41,802 nt of DNA from Candidatus Kapaibacterium sp. (GTDB lineage: Bacteria; Bacteroidota; Ignavibacteria; Kapaibacteriales; WFXC01): positions 1-41,802 of the forward strand of contig JALWJX010000095.1 in NCBI GenBank assembly GCA_026996895.1. Reading direction: 5' to 3'. Positions 1 through 8,642 of this stretch are shown here, in pieces. Under the pieces are notes generated by a model. The model was not told the origin of the DNA and searched no databases. It worked only from the letters and a program-made list of their open reading frames with translations. Both the position numbers and the translations under genes were made by a program. Position 1 is the first letter of the stretch. Every line of letters starts with the position of its first letter.

Positions 1-573
1 CTCCTCATCCAGCGGCACTATCTTCCACTCCGCCTCCTGCTGCTCCGCTATCACCACCCGCCGATTGCGCGTCAGTATCCACACCACTCGCTCAACTCCC
101 GCCTGATGCAAATCCTGCACCTTCTCGATCACGTAAGACAGCAAATCCTCATATTTCTGCAAATCCGCTTTTGTATCAACCTCTATGACCACCTTCGGTG
201 GCGTTTGCACATACTTTTCATCGACCCCTTCCTGTAGCAGTTGCTGACGATCGAACACTGCGATGTCCAGATTCCGCCAGCTCCGACGTCCCGTGCGAAA
301 GCCGACTTCATTGGTAGCAATGACAAATCGTGACAAATCAAGATTTGCAAAGAGCAGGCGCAAGATCGCCTGAATAACAAACCACTGCAACTTACTACTC
401 CCCATCACCTCCTCCACTGTTTTCTTGCCCTGCAGCACTTCCCGATACCCGCGGTAATAGATTGGCCGCCCCCGGTACCGCTCGTACACCAACTCCTTGA
501 GCAGTTGCTTTCGATCCTGCTCCTTCTGCTTCGGCACCTCAACCACCGTTGTCTGTTCCGTCACTTCAGCCAT
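1..573 (-). CDS. Uma2-family (DUF820) putative restriction-endonuclease-like protein, C-terminus truncated by the window edge
   Basis: My own reverse-strand translation (not in the ORF track because it runs off the edge): MAEVTEQTTVVEVPKQKEQDRKQLLKELVYERYRGRPIYYRGYREVLQGKKTVEEVMGSSKLQWFVIQAILRLLFANLDLSRFVIATNEVGFRTGRRSWRNLDIAVFDRQQ...PPKVVIEVDTKADLQKYEDLLSYVIEKVQDLHQAGVERVVWILTRNRRVVIAEQ. Uninterrupted for 191 codons; IEVDTKAD core and overall layout resemble Uma2. Confidence 0.75.
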   Translation of the reverse strand, partial: MAEVTEQTTVVEVPKQKEQDRKQLLKELVYERYRGRPIYYRGYREVLQGKKTVEEVMGSSKLQWFVIQAILRLLFANLDLSRFVIATNEVGFRTGRRSWRNLDIAVFDRQQLLQEGVDEKYVQTPPKVVIEVDTKADLQKYEDLLSYVIEKVQDLHQAGVERVVWILTRNRRVVIAEQQEAEWKIVPLDEE

Positions 574-995
574 TTGCTCTCTCCACGTTCAACTCAGGAA
601 AGCGACGCCACGCGAACGCCCTAACCTGACACACTCTCACTGCTTTACGCCACATTTATCAGGCAAAGCGACGCTAAGCATCGTCAGAAATTATGTTTCG
701 GCTACAATTTCTCCGATCCCATCGCACCAGTGAGCAAACTCCACTCTGCCAATTTTCATCGCACCAAGTCAATTAGAAAGCTGCTTTCTGAAACTTCACC
801 TTTTATCTTCACCTCAAAAGGTCTGGACCACAACATTCGTGCACATTGAAGTATGTTTCTGTTTACCGCTCTGCCACCCAATATCCGGACAGCAGCGTCC
901 AGCTTAGCCGCACACCTGTTGACATCCTGCCTCAGCTTACCCGGCAACGTTTCCCGACTGGAGATCATCAGCTCTAAGCACTTCTGTGTATCTAC

Positions 996-2339
996 TCACT
1001 GTTCCATCCCCGCCCTACCAGCAGGCGCTCGCTGTAGCGCGGCAATCTGTCCTCCAATGACCAGCCCTTCTTTGAAACTATCCGCTATCCCCTGGAACGT
1101 CCACCGACCATATCGTCCCACCGAAAAAATATCCATCTTTTCCAATCGCTGTCGCTGCTCCTGAACCCATCGGGATCCTGGCCGCTTCCAGGTATAGGCA
1201 ACCTCGATCCAGGTCACATCAGCAACAAGCACTGTCTGGATCAATCCCAGATCGCGCAACTCTTCTGCCGTTTGCTGCATCAGGTGTTCTACAACGCCGG
1301 ATGCTGGTTTTTCTCCCCCCCGAAACGCAAATTCCACGTACAGCGATCCATATCGTTGCGGATCCCGGTAATTTGCCGGCAAAAATGCCGGATCAACGTT
1401 GGAATAATACCCCACTCGATGGAAGCCCGTTCTGCTATCGGGAACATAGAGCCAGTGATAGCCGTGGCGAGCCTGCTCTGACGGCGGCAACTCAACGCCA
1501 AGATTGAGCACTAACACAGAGGTATACGGCTCACTCAACGATTGCTCTTCGTTCCCCAATATCCGCAGCAGATGATTGAGCGGTATCGTACTAACCAGCC
1601 GATCGTATTCAGTGGTCGAACCATCTGAAAACTGGACAATTTTTTGATCCGGATCAATCTGGACCGCTTGCTTTTCAAAAAATACTGTCGCCGGTTCTGC
1701 CAGTTTCTGTGCTAGCACATTCAATCCACTAATCGGATAACCAAATTGAACGTTATAGCCGACCGCACTGTTACTTTTCCCGAATGTTCCAGCGACCACC
1801 TGCTCAAGTTGCAACGGCGTTTTATACGGATCCTGTGGCGCTATTTCCCGAAATAACCCTGCGGTATACCGCTCGTGAAATGGGAAGAAAAATAGTTCGC
1901 ACAGGTACTCACCAAAATGCTTTTCCAGCCACTCTGCCATCGTCACCGGTTCTCGCCCATTCCGGTGGGCACGCAACAGCGACTGGAGCGCTGCCTGTGC
2001 TTCCGACTCGCCCAACTGATGCAAATGATTCTGCAAAGGATAATCGACAAACCGCCCTCTTAAATGCGCCGTTTGCGGCAATTCCCCGGCAAAAAACACT
2101 GCGGAGCGTCGGCGGTAAAACTTCAGCGGCACCAATCGATCAAACAGACGCAGGATCAACGGATCTCCGCCAAAGATCCAATGTCCTCCGCCGACTTCAA
2201 ATCGAAATCCCTCGCGATGATACGATGCACAAATTCCTCCGGGGAAACGCTCTGCCTCGAACACCGGAACATCTGCGACGGTCGCAATCCCCAACCCGGT
2301 AAACCCCGCTCCAAGGACAATTGTTTTTTCGGTTTGCAT
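996..2339 (-). CDS. FAD/NAD(P)-binding amine-oxidase-like oxidoreductase (UDP-galactopyranose mutase / protoporphyrinogen oxidase-like fold)
   Basis: 447 aa; N-terminal dinucleotide-binding motif VLGAGFTGLGIA followed by FEAERFPGGICASY and C-terminal GRYGRWTFQGIADSFKEG. Confidence 0.8.
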   Translation of the reverse strand: MQTEKTIVLGAGFTGLGIATVADVPVFEAERFPGGICASYHREGFRFEVGGGHWIFGGDPLILRLFDRLVPLKFYRRRSAVFFAGELPQTAHLRGRFVDYPLQNHLHQLGESEAQAALQSLLRAHRNGREPVTMAEWLEKHFGEYLCELFFFPFHERYTAGLFREIAPQDPYKTPLQLEQVVAGTFGKSNSAVGYNVQFGYPISGLNVLAQKLAEPATVFFEKQAVQIDPDQKIVQFSDGSTTEYDRLVSTIPLNHLLRILGNEEQSLSEPYTSVLVLNLGVELPPSEQARHGYHWLYVPDSRTGFHRVGYYSNVDPAFLPANYRDPQRYGSLYVEFAFRGGEKPASGVVEHLMQQTAEELRDLGLIQTVLVADVTWIEVAYTWKRPGSRWVQEQRQRLEKMDIFSVGRYGRWTFQGIADSFKEGLVIGGQIAALQRAPAGRAGMEQ

Positions 2340-2827
2340 CGACTTTTTTGTTGGTTAAACTTCAGCTCCCGGCAAATGCTGCAGCACGTCTGTATCTCTC
2401 ACTGCACTTTTCTTTAAACCTCGATAACGCTGATGCTATTGCGCACAGCACGGAACAATGCTGCGTTCTGAATGCATTCCGTTTCCGTTTTAACGCTCTT
2501 CTCGTCGTCACCATTTCTTGCCTGCTGCCTTTCCAGTCTACTGCAAACACAAATTTACGGGAAATTCCGCTTCCGCTTTGAGATTTGCCGCTCATACGGT
2601 CTTCCAGCTATTATCGCCCCCCTGGCGATCCAGCACTGTTCCGGGAGGACGCTATCCTGGCTCAATCATCACCGTATCTTCTGTTCGATCAATGCAGGAA
2701 CGGCAATCTCTGCACAAAAATCTTCTCTGCATCGCCTCGCTGTTCACACCACTATTTTTTCCTGCTTCAGAAATGTGCCGAAAGCAATGAGCAGCTTCTC
2801 CCCTCGATCTGTCCAATACTCTATGCC

Positions 2828-4279
2828 TCAACATCGACTAAGAACCACACTTTCATACAGCGCTTCCATTTCCCGAACGAAGACCTCCAGAGATTTGACG
2901 AGAGAATTTCGGTGCTGGCAAATCTGTTGATTCAGATGCACGATCTGTTCCGGCTGCTGCAAGATATGCTCCAGCACCGCTGCCAGAGCGGAAGGGGAAA
3001 AATCGGGGAGCAACCAGCCACTGAGCTCTGGTATCACATATTCCGGCGCCGCACCAGTTGGCGTTGCAATGACAGGAATGCCAGCCGCAATCATTTCGAT
3101 CCCTGCATAACCATACGTTTCTTCGCAGACCGAAGGCACAATCCCGACATCAAATCGCCGGAAGACCGATGGCAAACCCTCTCGCTGATAGTTCCCATAG
3201 TAGATCAGATCGGGATGCTGATGCACAAATGCCTGATACGCTGGATGCAGCGCCCCAAAAATATGGAGGCGATACCTTCCCCGCCATCCCCGACGATCTA
3301 ACATTTCAACCGCCTCCTTCAGCAGTTGCGCTCCTTTGTACGGGCCAGCAAATCCGGCTGTTGTCCCGAAATTGACGGGCAATGAAACCACCGAAATTTC
3401 CCTCACCGGAAGCGCTGCAATGTGTCGCATCGTCGGTGCAATGACGCGATACGGTGGCAACGCCGAAAGCCACTGCTGAAATATCTGAACGCTCCGCTGT
3501 GACTGAAACAACAAGCAATTCACCTGCTGCAACCGTTTGCGATTCTGTTGCCATCGCCGATGATAAAATTCGACCTCTGCCGGCGGAATTTGCTCCGGCA
3601 ACCTGGTGTCGTTCTGTGCAGGCTGCGCTATTTCCCGATGGGAAAGCCGCGCCCGACGTTCGTTTCGATGTTTCCACCATCGATAGACTGAACGGACTCC
3701 CCGAAGCACCACCGCAGGCAACCACTGCTCAGCTTCATACCGCAGCGTCGCCTGCGGTGACGGTTGCGGCAACGGCTGATGCCGTAAACATTCCGCACAG
3801 CGACGCCCCTGCTGGCTGTCACCACATCGTTGCTGCTGCCAATCCCACAGAAAGTGGGTAGGACACAAAGGGGTGTAATCGTGCACCGAAAAGATGACTG
3901 GCACTTTGTGCTGCCGCGCTCGATCCAGCAGAGATGACGGCAAGCCGCCGAAACCACGAAAGTGCACAACCGAGGGCTGCACTTCCTCCAGTACCTGTTG
4001 AAAGATCTTTTCAATCACCTCTGACTCCAGATCATTGATGCCGCCGCCAATCCGTTGTTGCACGACGGGAACATTCTGGAGTTCCCGAAATTCCACACCT
4101 CTACGACGCCACCGTTTGAGTCGCAGCGACCGCGCTCGGGGATAAAATCTGCCCTGACAGAAATAAAATACCTGATGTTCCCGTTCCGCCAATCCCTCCA
4201 GAAGATCATTGGTCGACTGCACCAACCCACCATACGCCACCAGGGGATAAAAACTATGACCAACGATGAGAATGCGCAT
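2828..4279 (-). CDS. GT-B fold glycosyltransferase family 4 protein
   Basis: 483 aa; N-term MRILIVGHSFYPLVAYGGLVQSTNDLLEGLAERGHxV-like, C-term GIVPSVCEETYGYAGIEMIAAGIPVIATPTGAAPEYV. Confidence 0.85.
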   Translation of the reverse strand: MRILIVGHSFYPLVAYGGLVQSTNDLLEGLAEREHQVFYFCQGRFYPRARSLRLKRWRRRGVEFRELQNVPVVQQRIGGGINDLESEVIEKIFQQVLEEVQPSVVHFRGFGGLPSSLLDRARQHKVPVIFSVHDYTPLCPTHFLWDWQQQRCGDSQQGRRCAECLRHQPLPQPSPQATLRYEAEQWLPAVVLRGVRSVYRWWKHRNERRARLSHREIAQPAQNDTRLPEQIPPAEVEFYHRRWQQNRKRLQQVNCLLFQSQRSVQIFQQWLSALPPYRVIAPTMRHIAALPVREISVVSLPVNFGTTAGFAGPYKGAQLLKEAVEMLDRRGWRGRYRLHIFGALHPAYQAFVHQHPDLIYYGNYQREGLPSVFRRFDVGIVPSVCEETYGYAGIEMIAAGIPVIATPTGAAPEYVIPELSGWLLPDFSPSALAAVLEHILQQPEQIVHLNQQICQHRNSLVKSLEVFVREMEALYESVVLSRC

Positions 4280-4281
4280 TC

Positions 4282-4929
4282 TCAGTAATGACGCTCGCTG
4301 TGCATGGCTTCACTCTCCAATCGCCTTACATCTCCCTTCCCCCGCAGCAGTTGCTGCAAAGCACTTTCCACCAACTGCAACTGTGGCTCTGGCACAGACA
4401 GCGTGAGGGTTACGGTGTTTGCATCATACTGTGCTTCAAATGGAAGTTGATGCTGATGCAAGTAGTGCTGCACCACCGGCGACTGCTCATAGTCCACCTC
4501 GACGACAACCACACGTTGCTTTACCTTCTCAACAATGGTGGCTGTCTGCACAACGTGTTCAGCCGCCTGCCGGTAAGCACGTGCTAATCCGCCCGTGCCC
4601 AGTTTAATCCCCCCAAAGTATCGGACGACCACCAGAAGCACATCGGACAACTGGTGTTTCTCCAGCACCATATAAATCGGCTTGCCTGCCGTACCAGATG
4701 GTTCTCGATCATCCGAAAACCCATAGGGCTGTCCCTGCGGTCCCAGCCGATAGGCATAGCAGTGATGGGTAGCATCCGGATACCGCTTGCGAATGCTCTC
4801 CAGTGCTGCCGTCACCGCCTGCGGCGTATCGACCGGCTGGAGAATTCCGATAAATCGGGACTTTTGCACCACGACTTCTGCCTGGAACTGTCGCTCAACT
4901 GAACAATATCCCATTCCTTCCGTCTTCAT
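4282..4929 (-). CDS. yigZ: YigZ/IMPACT family protein
   Basis: 215 aa; KSRFIGIL...ATHHCYAYRLG...GFSDDREPSGTAGKPIYMVLEKHQLSDVLLVVVRYFGGIKLGTGGLARAYRQA is the signature region of the IMPACT family. Confidence 0.93.
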   Translation of the reverse strand: MKTEGMGYCSVERQFQAEVVVQKSRFIGILQPVDTPQAVTAALESIRKRYPDATHHCYAYRLGPQGQPYGFSDDREPSGTAGKPIYMVLEKHQLSDVLLVVVRYFGGIKLGTGGLARAYRQAAEHVVQTATIVEKVKQRVVVVEVDYEQSPVVQHYLHQHQLPFEAQYDANTVTLTLSVPEPQLQLVESALQQLLRGKGDVRRLESEAMHSERHY

Positions 4930-4979
4930 TTTGAACTAAAGATGCGGAAAACGAATAACAACAGGGCAACAATAGAAAG

Positions 4980-6173
4980 ATGAAGATTGGGATCGTGTGT
5001 TACCCAACGTACGGCGGTAGCGGTGTGGTCGCAACAGAGCTGGGCATCGCCTTAGCAGAACGTGGACACGAAGTGCACTTTATCACCTACGAAGTTCCTA
5101 TGCGGTTGCAGCAATATCAGGAAAACGTCTTTTACCACGAAGTCGACATCCCCAATTATCCACTCTTCGAATTCCAGCTCTACAGTCTGGCATTGACCGG
5201 CAAGATTGTTGAAGTTGTCCGGTACGAAAATCTGGACATTCTGCACGTGCATTACGCCATTCCGCACGCCATCAGTGGTTATTTAGCACGGCAAATTCTC
5301 CACGATCTGCACTGCAACCATACCAAACTGATCACTACCCTGCACGGCACAGACATCACCCTGATCGGTCTGGAACCTTCTTTTGCCCCGCTGGTCAAAT
5401 TCTCTCTTCTCCATTCCGATGCAGTCACCGCTGTATCCCGGTTTCTCAAAGAGCGGACGATGGCACAATTTCAGGTAGAAGAAGACAAAATCGTGGTGAT
5501 TCCAAACTTTGTCGATACAAATTTGTACCACCGTCGAAAAAATTGTCGGCTGCGCCAGCAGGTTGCTCCCAACAATGAACCCATCCTGATGCACATTTCA
5601 AATTTTCGTCCGATCAAGCGGGTACCGGACACCGTCCGCATTCTCCATCACATTCGCCAGCACATACCGGCGAAACTGGTATTAGTTGGCGATGGTCCGC
5701 AACGGTCGGAAACCGAAATGTTAGCCAGGGAGCTGGGATTAGCAGAGGATGTGAAGTTCTTAGGAAAACACACCGCACTGGCGCAAATCCTCTCTGCCGC
5801 CGATCTGTTCCTGCTTCCCAGCCAATCTGAAAGTTTTGGATTAGCGGCGCTGGAAGCGATGAGCTGCGGCGTACCCGTCATTGCAACCAGCGCTGGCGGC
5901 ATTCCGGAAGTAGTGCTCCACGGCGAAACAGGCTACCTTGCCGAAATTGGCAACGTGGAGCGAATGGCTCGATATGCCATCGATCTGCTGACCAATCCTC
6001 GCAAGTGGGAACGCTTTTCTGCCGCCGCCCGTCGGCGCGCCGAGACAGTCTTCGATAAATCCCTGATCGTTCCCCGGTACGAACAGCTCTACCAGCAGGT
6101 GCTGACAACCAGGAGCTCGATCGCTGAAGCCAGTGCCCCAAGAGTTGCAATAGAAGCGGCTACCAGCGAATGA
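4980..6173 (+). CDS. bshA: N-acetyl-alpha-D-glucosaminyl L-malate synthase BshA (bacillithiol-type thiol biosynthesis)
   Basis: 397 aa; MKIGIVCYPTYGGSGVVATELGIALAERGHEVHFITYEVPMRL and HVHYAIPHAISGYLARQIL, TLHGTDITLIG are characteristic of BshA. Confidence 0.9.
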   Translation: MKIGIVCYPTYGGSGVVATELGIALAERGHEVHFITYEVPMRLQQYQENVFYHEVDIPNYPLFEFQLYSLALTGKIVEVVRYENLDILHVHYAIPHAISGYLARQILHDLHCNHTKLITTLHGTDITLIGLEPSFAPLVKFSLLHSDAVTAVSRFLKERTMAQFQVEEDKIVVIPNFVDTNLYHRRKNCRLRQQVAPNNEPILMHISNFRPIKRVPDTVRILHHIRQHIPAKLVLVGDGPQRSETEMLARELGLAEDVKFLGKHTALAQILSAADLFLLPSQSESFGLAALEAMSCGVPVIATSAGGIPEVVLHGETGYLAEIGNVERMARYAIDLLTNPRKWERFSAAARRRAETVFDKSLIVPRYEQLYQQVLTTRSSIAEASAPRVAIEAATSE

Positions 6174-7858
6174 AACTCTGCCCTGTGGGGATTGTGATAT
6201 GCTGGATCCTCCTGCTACCCACCGTGACGCTGAGTCAGAAATTTGTCATCAACGAAGTGTATCCTGCTCCCATCGGGGATGAACCGGAGTGGTTAGAACT
6301 CCACAACACGGAAAACCGAACCCGGATTCTGCAAGGGGGATGGATCAACGATCGGACTCGATCCGTCCGCTTACCCAGAATCCGCATTCCTGCCCGCGGC
6401 TTTGCTGTGTTGTGCCGTGATACCACAGCGTTGAAACAATACTGGTACATTCCTCCCGATGCAGTTTTAATTGAAACTTCTCTCCCCTCGCTCAACAATT
6501 CCAGCGATAGCTTTGTGCTGCGCGCCCAGGACTCCACGGTACTGGATTCCATCTTCTACCGATCCCGCTGGGGTCGCAAGGGACATTCGCTGGAGCGAAT
6601 TCTCCCTACCCAACCAGCGGTTGACGCGATCCAGTGGAAAGCCTCAGAAGCCTTCCAGGGAGCAACGCCGGGATGGCAAAACAGCGTCCTTCCGCTTCCC
6701 TTCGACTGGCGCATTCTCCGCCTTTCTGTTGATGGGTATACCCAAACGCTGACGGTGCATCTGCGGAACAACGGTACCGGAGTCATTGATTCTGCTACCG
6801 CTGCTGTTTTCTATGATGCCAATCGGGACAGCATTGCGCAACCAGCAGAACTGCTGCAACACCGCCTTTTTACGAACATCTCAGCCGGCGATACGGTCTT
6901 CTGGAACATTGACATCGCCAATCTCCCGCGTGGCTGGCAACCGATCATTGTTGTGATCCACTTCGTCAAAGATCAACGTCCCACCAATGACTCGCTCCAG
7001 CAGCAGATCTACTGTTCCTATCCACCACACTCGCTGCTTTTCAACGAGATCCTTTATGAACCGGAGGAAAACTGTGGGGAATTTGTCGAGATCTGGAATG
7101 CTGCTGCCGACACGCTGGATCTGCGAGGCTACCGCCTGCACGATCTTTCTGCTTCTGGCAAAGCGGACACGGCAATGCTGGGATCTTCCCTGCTGCTGCC
7201 ACCTCGCCACCTTGCCGTTATCGTGTGGGACACTGCCTGTTTCTTCGACCGATTCCCCGATCTGCGCGACAGCGCTGCCATTGCTGTTCCATCCGAGGGG
7301 ATCACGCTGAACAATACCGGTGACATCATTGTGCTCCGCGATCCCAACGGGGTAGTTCAGGATTCGGTCGCCTACAAGCCCTCGTGGCATGTCGATGCGC
7401 TCCCCTCCACGCGCAACCGATCCTTAGAAAAACTGACACCTTCCCTGCCATCCGTTCTTGCCAGCTCGTGGACAAGCTGCGGCGCCCGTGCCGGTAGCAC
7501 CCCGCTGGCGCCCAACAGTGTGAGTATCCCACCTGAGCACGAAGGAACGCTCAACATTACGCCGAATCCTTTTATCCCTCGCCCTGACGATCCCCGCGCT
7601 GGATGCCTGTTGAGCTACGAACTTCCTTACACACAGGCGCTGATCACTGTTAGCATCTACGACCCAAACGGGATTCTGGTTCGCCAGTTGGTGACGAACT
7701 TCTATACCGCCGCTAATGGCGAACTGTTCTGGAATGGACTGAATGATCAGGAAGAACTGCTCCCTCCCGGTCCTTACATCTGCCTTTTCACTGCGACGGA
7801 CCTGCGAACGCGCCGCTCTTTCCAGTTGAAGCGCCTGGTTGTTCTGGCACCGCCGTAA
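6170..7858 (+). CDS. Secreted protein with two lamin-tail domains (LTD), a central CARDB-like region and a C-terminal FlgD-like Ig domain
   Basis: 562 aa; signal peptide; KFVINEVYPAPIGDEPEWLELHN and HSLLFNEILYEPEENCGEFVEIWNAAADTLDLRGYRLHD (LTD hallmark), C-term FNPFIPRP...VSIYDPNGILVRQL...GELFWNGLND. Start codon overlaps the bshA stop by ATGA. Confidence 0.8.
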   Translation: MKLCPVGIVICWILLLPTVTLSQKFVINEVYPAPIGDEPEWLELHNTENRTRILQGGWINDRTRSVRLPRIRIPARGFAVLCRDTTALKQYWYIPPDAVLIETSLPSLNNSSDSFVLRAQDSTVLDSIFYRSRWGRKGHSLERILPTQPAVDAIQWKASEAFQGATPGWQNSVLPLPFDWRILRLSVDGYTQTLTVHLRNNGTGVIDSATAAVFYDANRDSIAQPAELLQHRLFTNISAGDTVFWNIDIANLPRGWQPIIVVIHFVKDQRPTNDSLQQQIYCSYPPHSLLFNEILYEPEENCGEFVEIWNAAADTLDLRGYRLHDLSASGKADTAMLGSSLLLPPRHLAVIVWDTACFFDRFPDLRDSAAIAVPSEGITLNNTGDIIVLRDPNGVVQDSVAYKPSWHVDALPSTRNRSLEKLTPSLPSVLASSWTSCGARAGSTPLAPNSVSIPPEHEGTLNITPNPFIPRPDDPRAGCLLSYELPYTQALITVSIYDPNGILVRQLVTNFYTAANGELFWNGLNDQEELLPPGPYICLFTATDLRTRRSFQLKRLVVLAPP

Positions 7859-8079
7859 ATTTTTTGCTGCTCTGGCCTGAGTTTCCACATTCCACTGCAA
7901 CAACACCCTCCCAAATATCGAGAATGCAACCCCATTGCTCTGCATATCGAGCTAATGGCATTCAGAAGGGTAGTTGACTTTTTGCCCATCACTTCATTAT
8001 GGCACAAATATCTACTTGAGCGCTCGCTCTCTCGTTTCATCACTTTCCTCCAAGCGTTTTCTCTTTCCCTTTTTTGTTG

Positions 8080-8087
8080 TAAATTTG
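8080..8087 (+). promoter_or_regulatory. -7-like box TAAATTTG upstream of the 8110 gene
   Basis: Matches TAnnTTTG, 22 nt before the ATG; no clear -33 TTG. Confidence 0.5.
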
Positions 8088-8109
8088 GCATCTTGAAACA
8101 ACAGGGAGA

Positions 8110-8640
8110 ATGCTGGTGGAAGATATCTTGGTATCCTTGCGGAATGCCATTGACCGGGAAGTCGAATTACTGCTGGAGCTTCGTCCCCGGTTGCAGAAGC
8201 TGCACAAAGAATTCAAGCAACACTTTGCTGACCTGGATGAACTGAGCAGCGCCGTACAGTTAGCAGCACGGGATCTTGCCGATGCTCAGTTACGAGAATT
8301 TTTGCTGAGCAAAAGTAAGTTTCTCCAGAAGCAACTCTATCAACTGAAAAACGCTCTGGACTGGGCACGTAAGGAAGCACCGAAAGCGGCGAAGGCAGCC
8401 AAGCAGTTGAAGATCCAGCTTACAATGCTTCAGGCTACCCTGCAGTATCAGGCAGGAATGATCGAAAACTCCGAAGTGATAGAAATGATCAAGGAAAACC
8501 TTTCAAAAATGACGGAACTGGTACGGCAACTATCCAAGACCGTTGCGAAGATTGAGGTCAACGTAATGATGGCTGAAGAGCTGATGGCAAAGTGTTTGCA
8601 AATACGGCAGGAAATCGAACAACGGTTAGAAGCAATTTAG
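8110..8640 (+). CDS. Hypothetical coiled-coil / amphipathic helical protein
   Basis: 176 aa, almost entirely heptad-like charged/hydrophobic pattern (LLLELRPRLQKLHKEFKQHFADLDEL...); TAAATTTG box 22 nt upstream of start. Confidence 0.7.
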   Translation: MLVEDILVSLRNAIDREVELLLELRPRLQKLHKEFKQHFADLDELSSAVQLAARDLADAQLREFLLSKSKFLQKQLYQLKNALDWARKEAPKAAKAAKQLKIQLTMLQATLQYQAGMIENSEVIEMIKENLSKMTELVRQLSKTVAKIEVNVMMAEELMAKCLQIRQEIEQRLEAI

Positions 8641-8642
8641 CG

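Noticed and set aside
756-968. 70-aa minus-strand ORF (MISSRETLPGKLRQDVNRCAAKLDAAVRILGG...)
   Set aside because: No recognisable family or promoter and only 70 codons; cannot be separated from chance without conservation data.
1784-2302. Long antisense ORFs such as 1784..2302, 2585..3301, 12625..13071, 26262..26750, 35267..35875, 37080..37598
   Set aside because: All lie opposite well-supported genes and have biased, family-less composition; interpreted as codon-bias shadow ORFs.
3300-4020. Cys-rich segment (CPTHFLWDWQQQRCGDSQQGRRCAECL) in the glycosyltransferase as a special metal site
   Set aside because: Similar Cys patterns are common in GT4 enzymes with this architecture.
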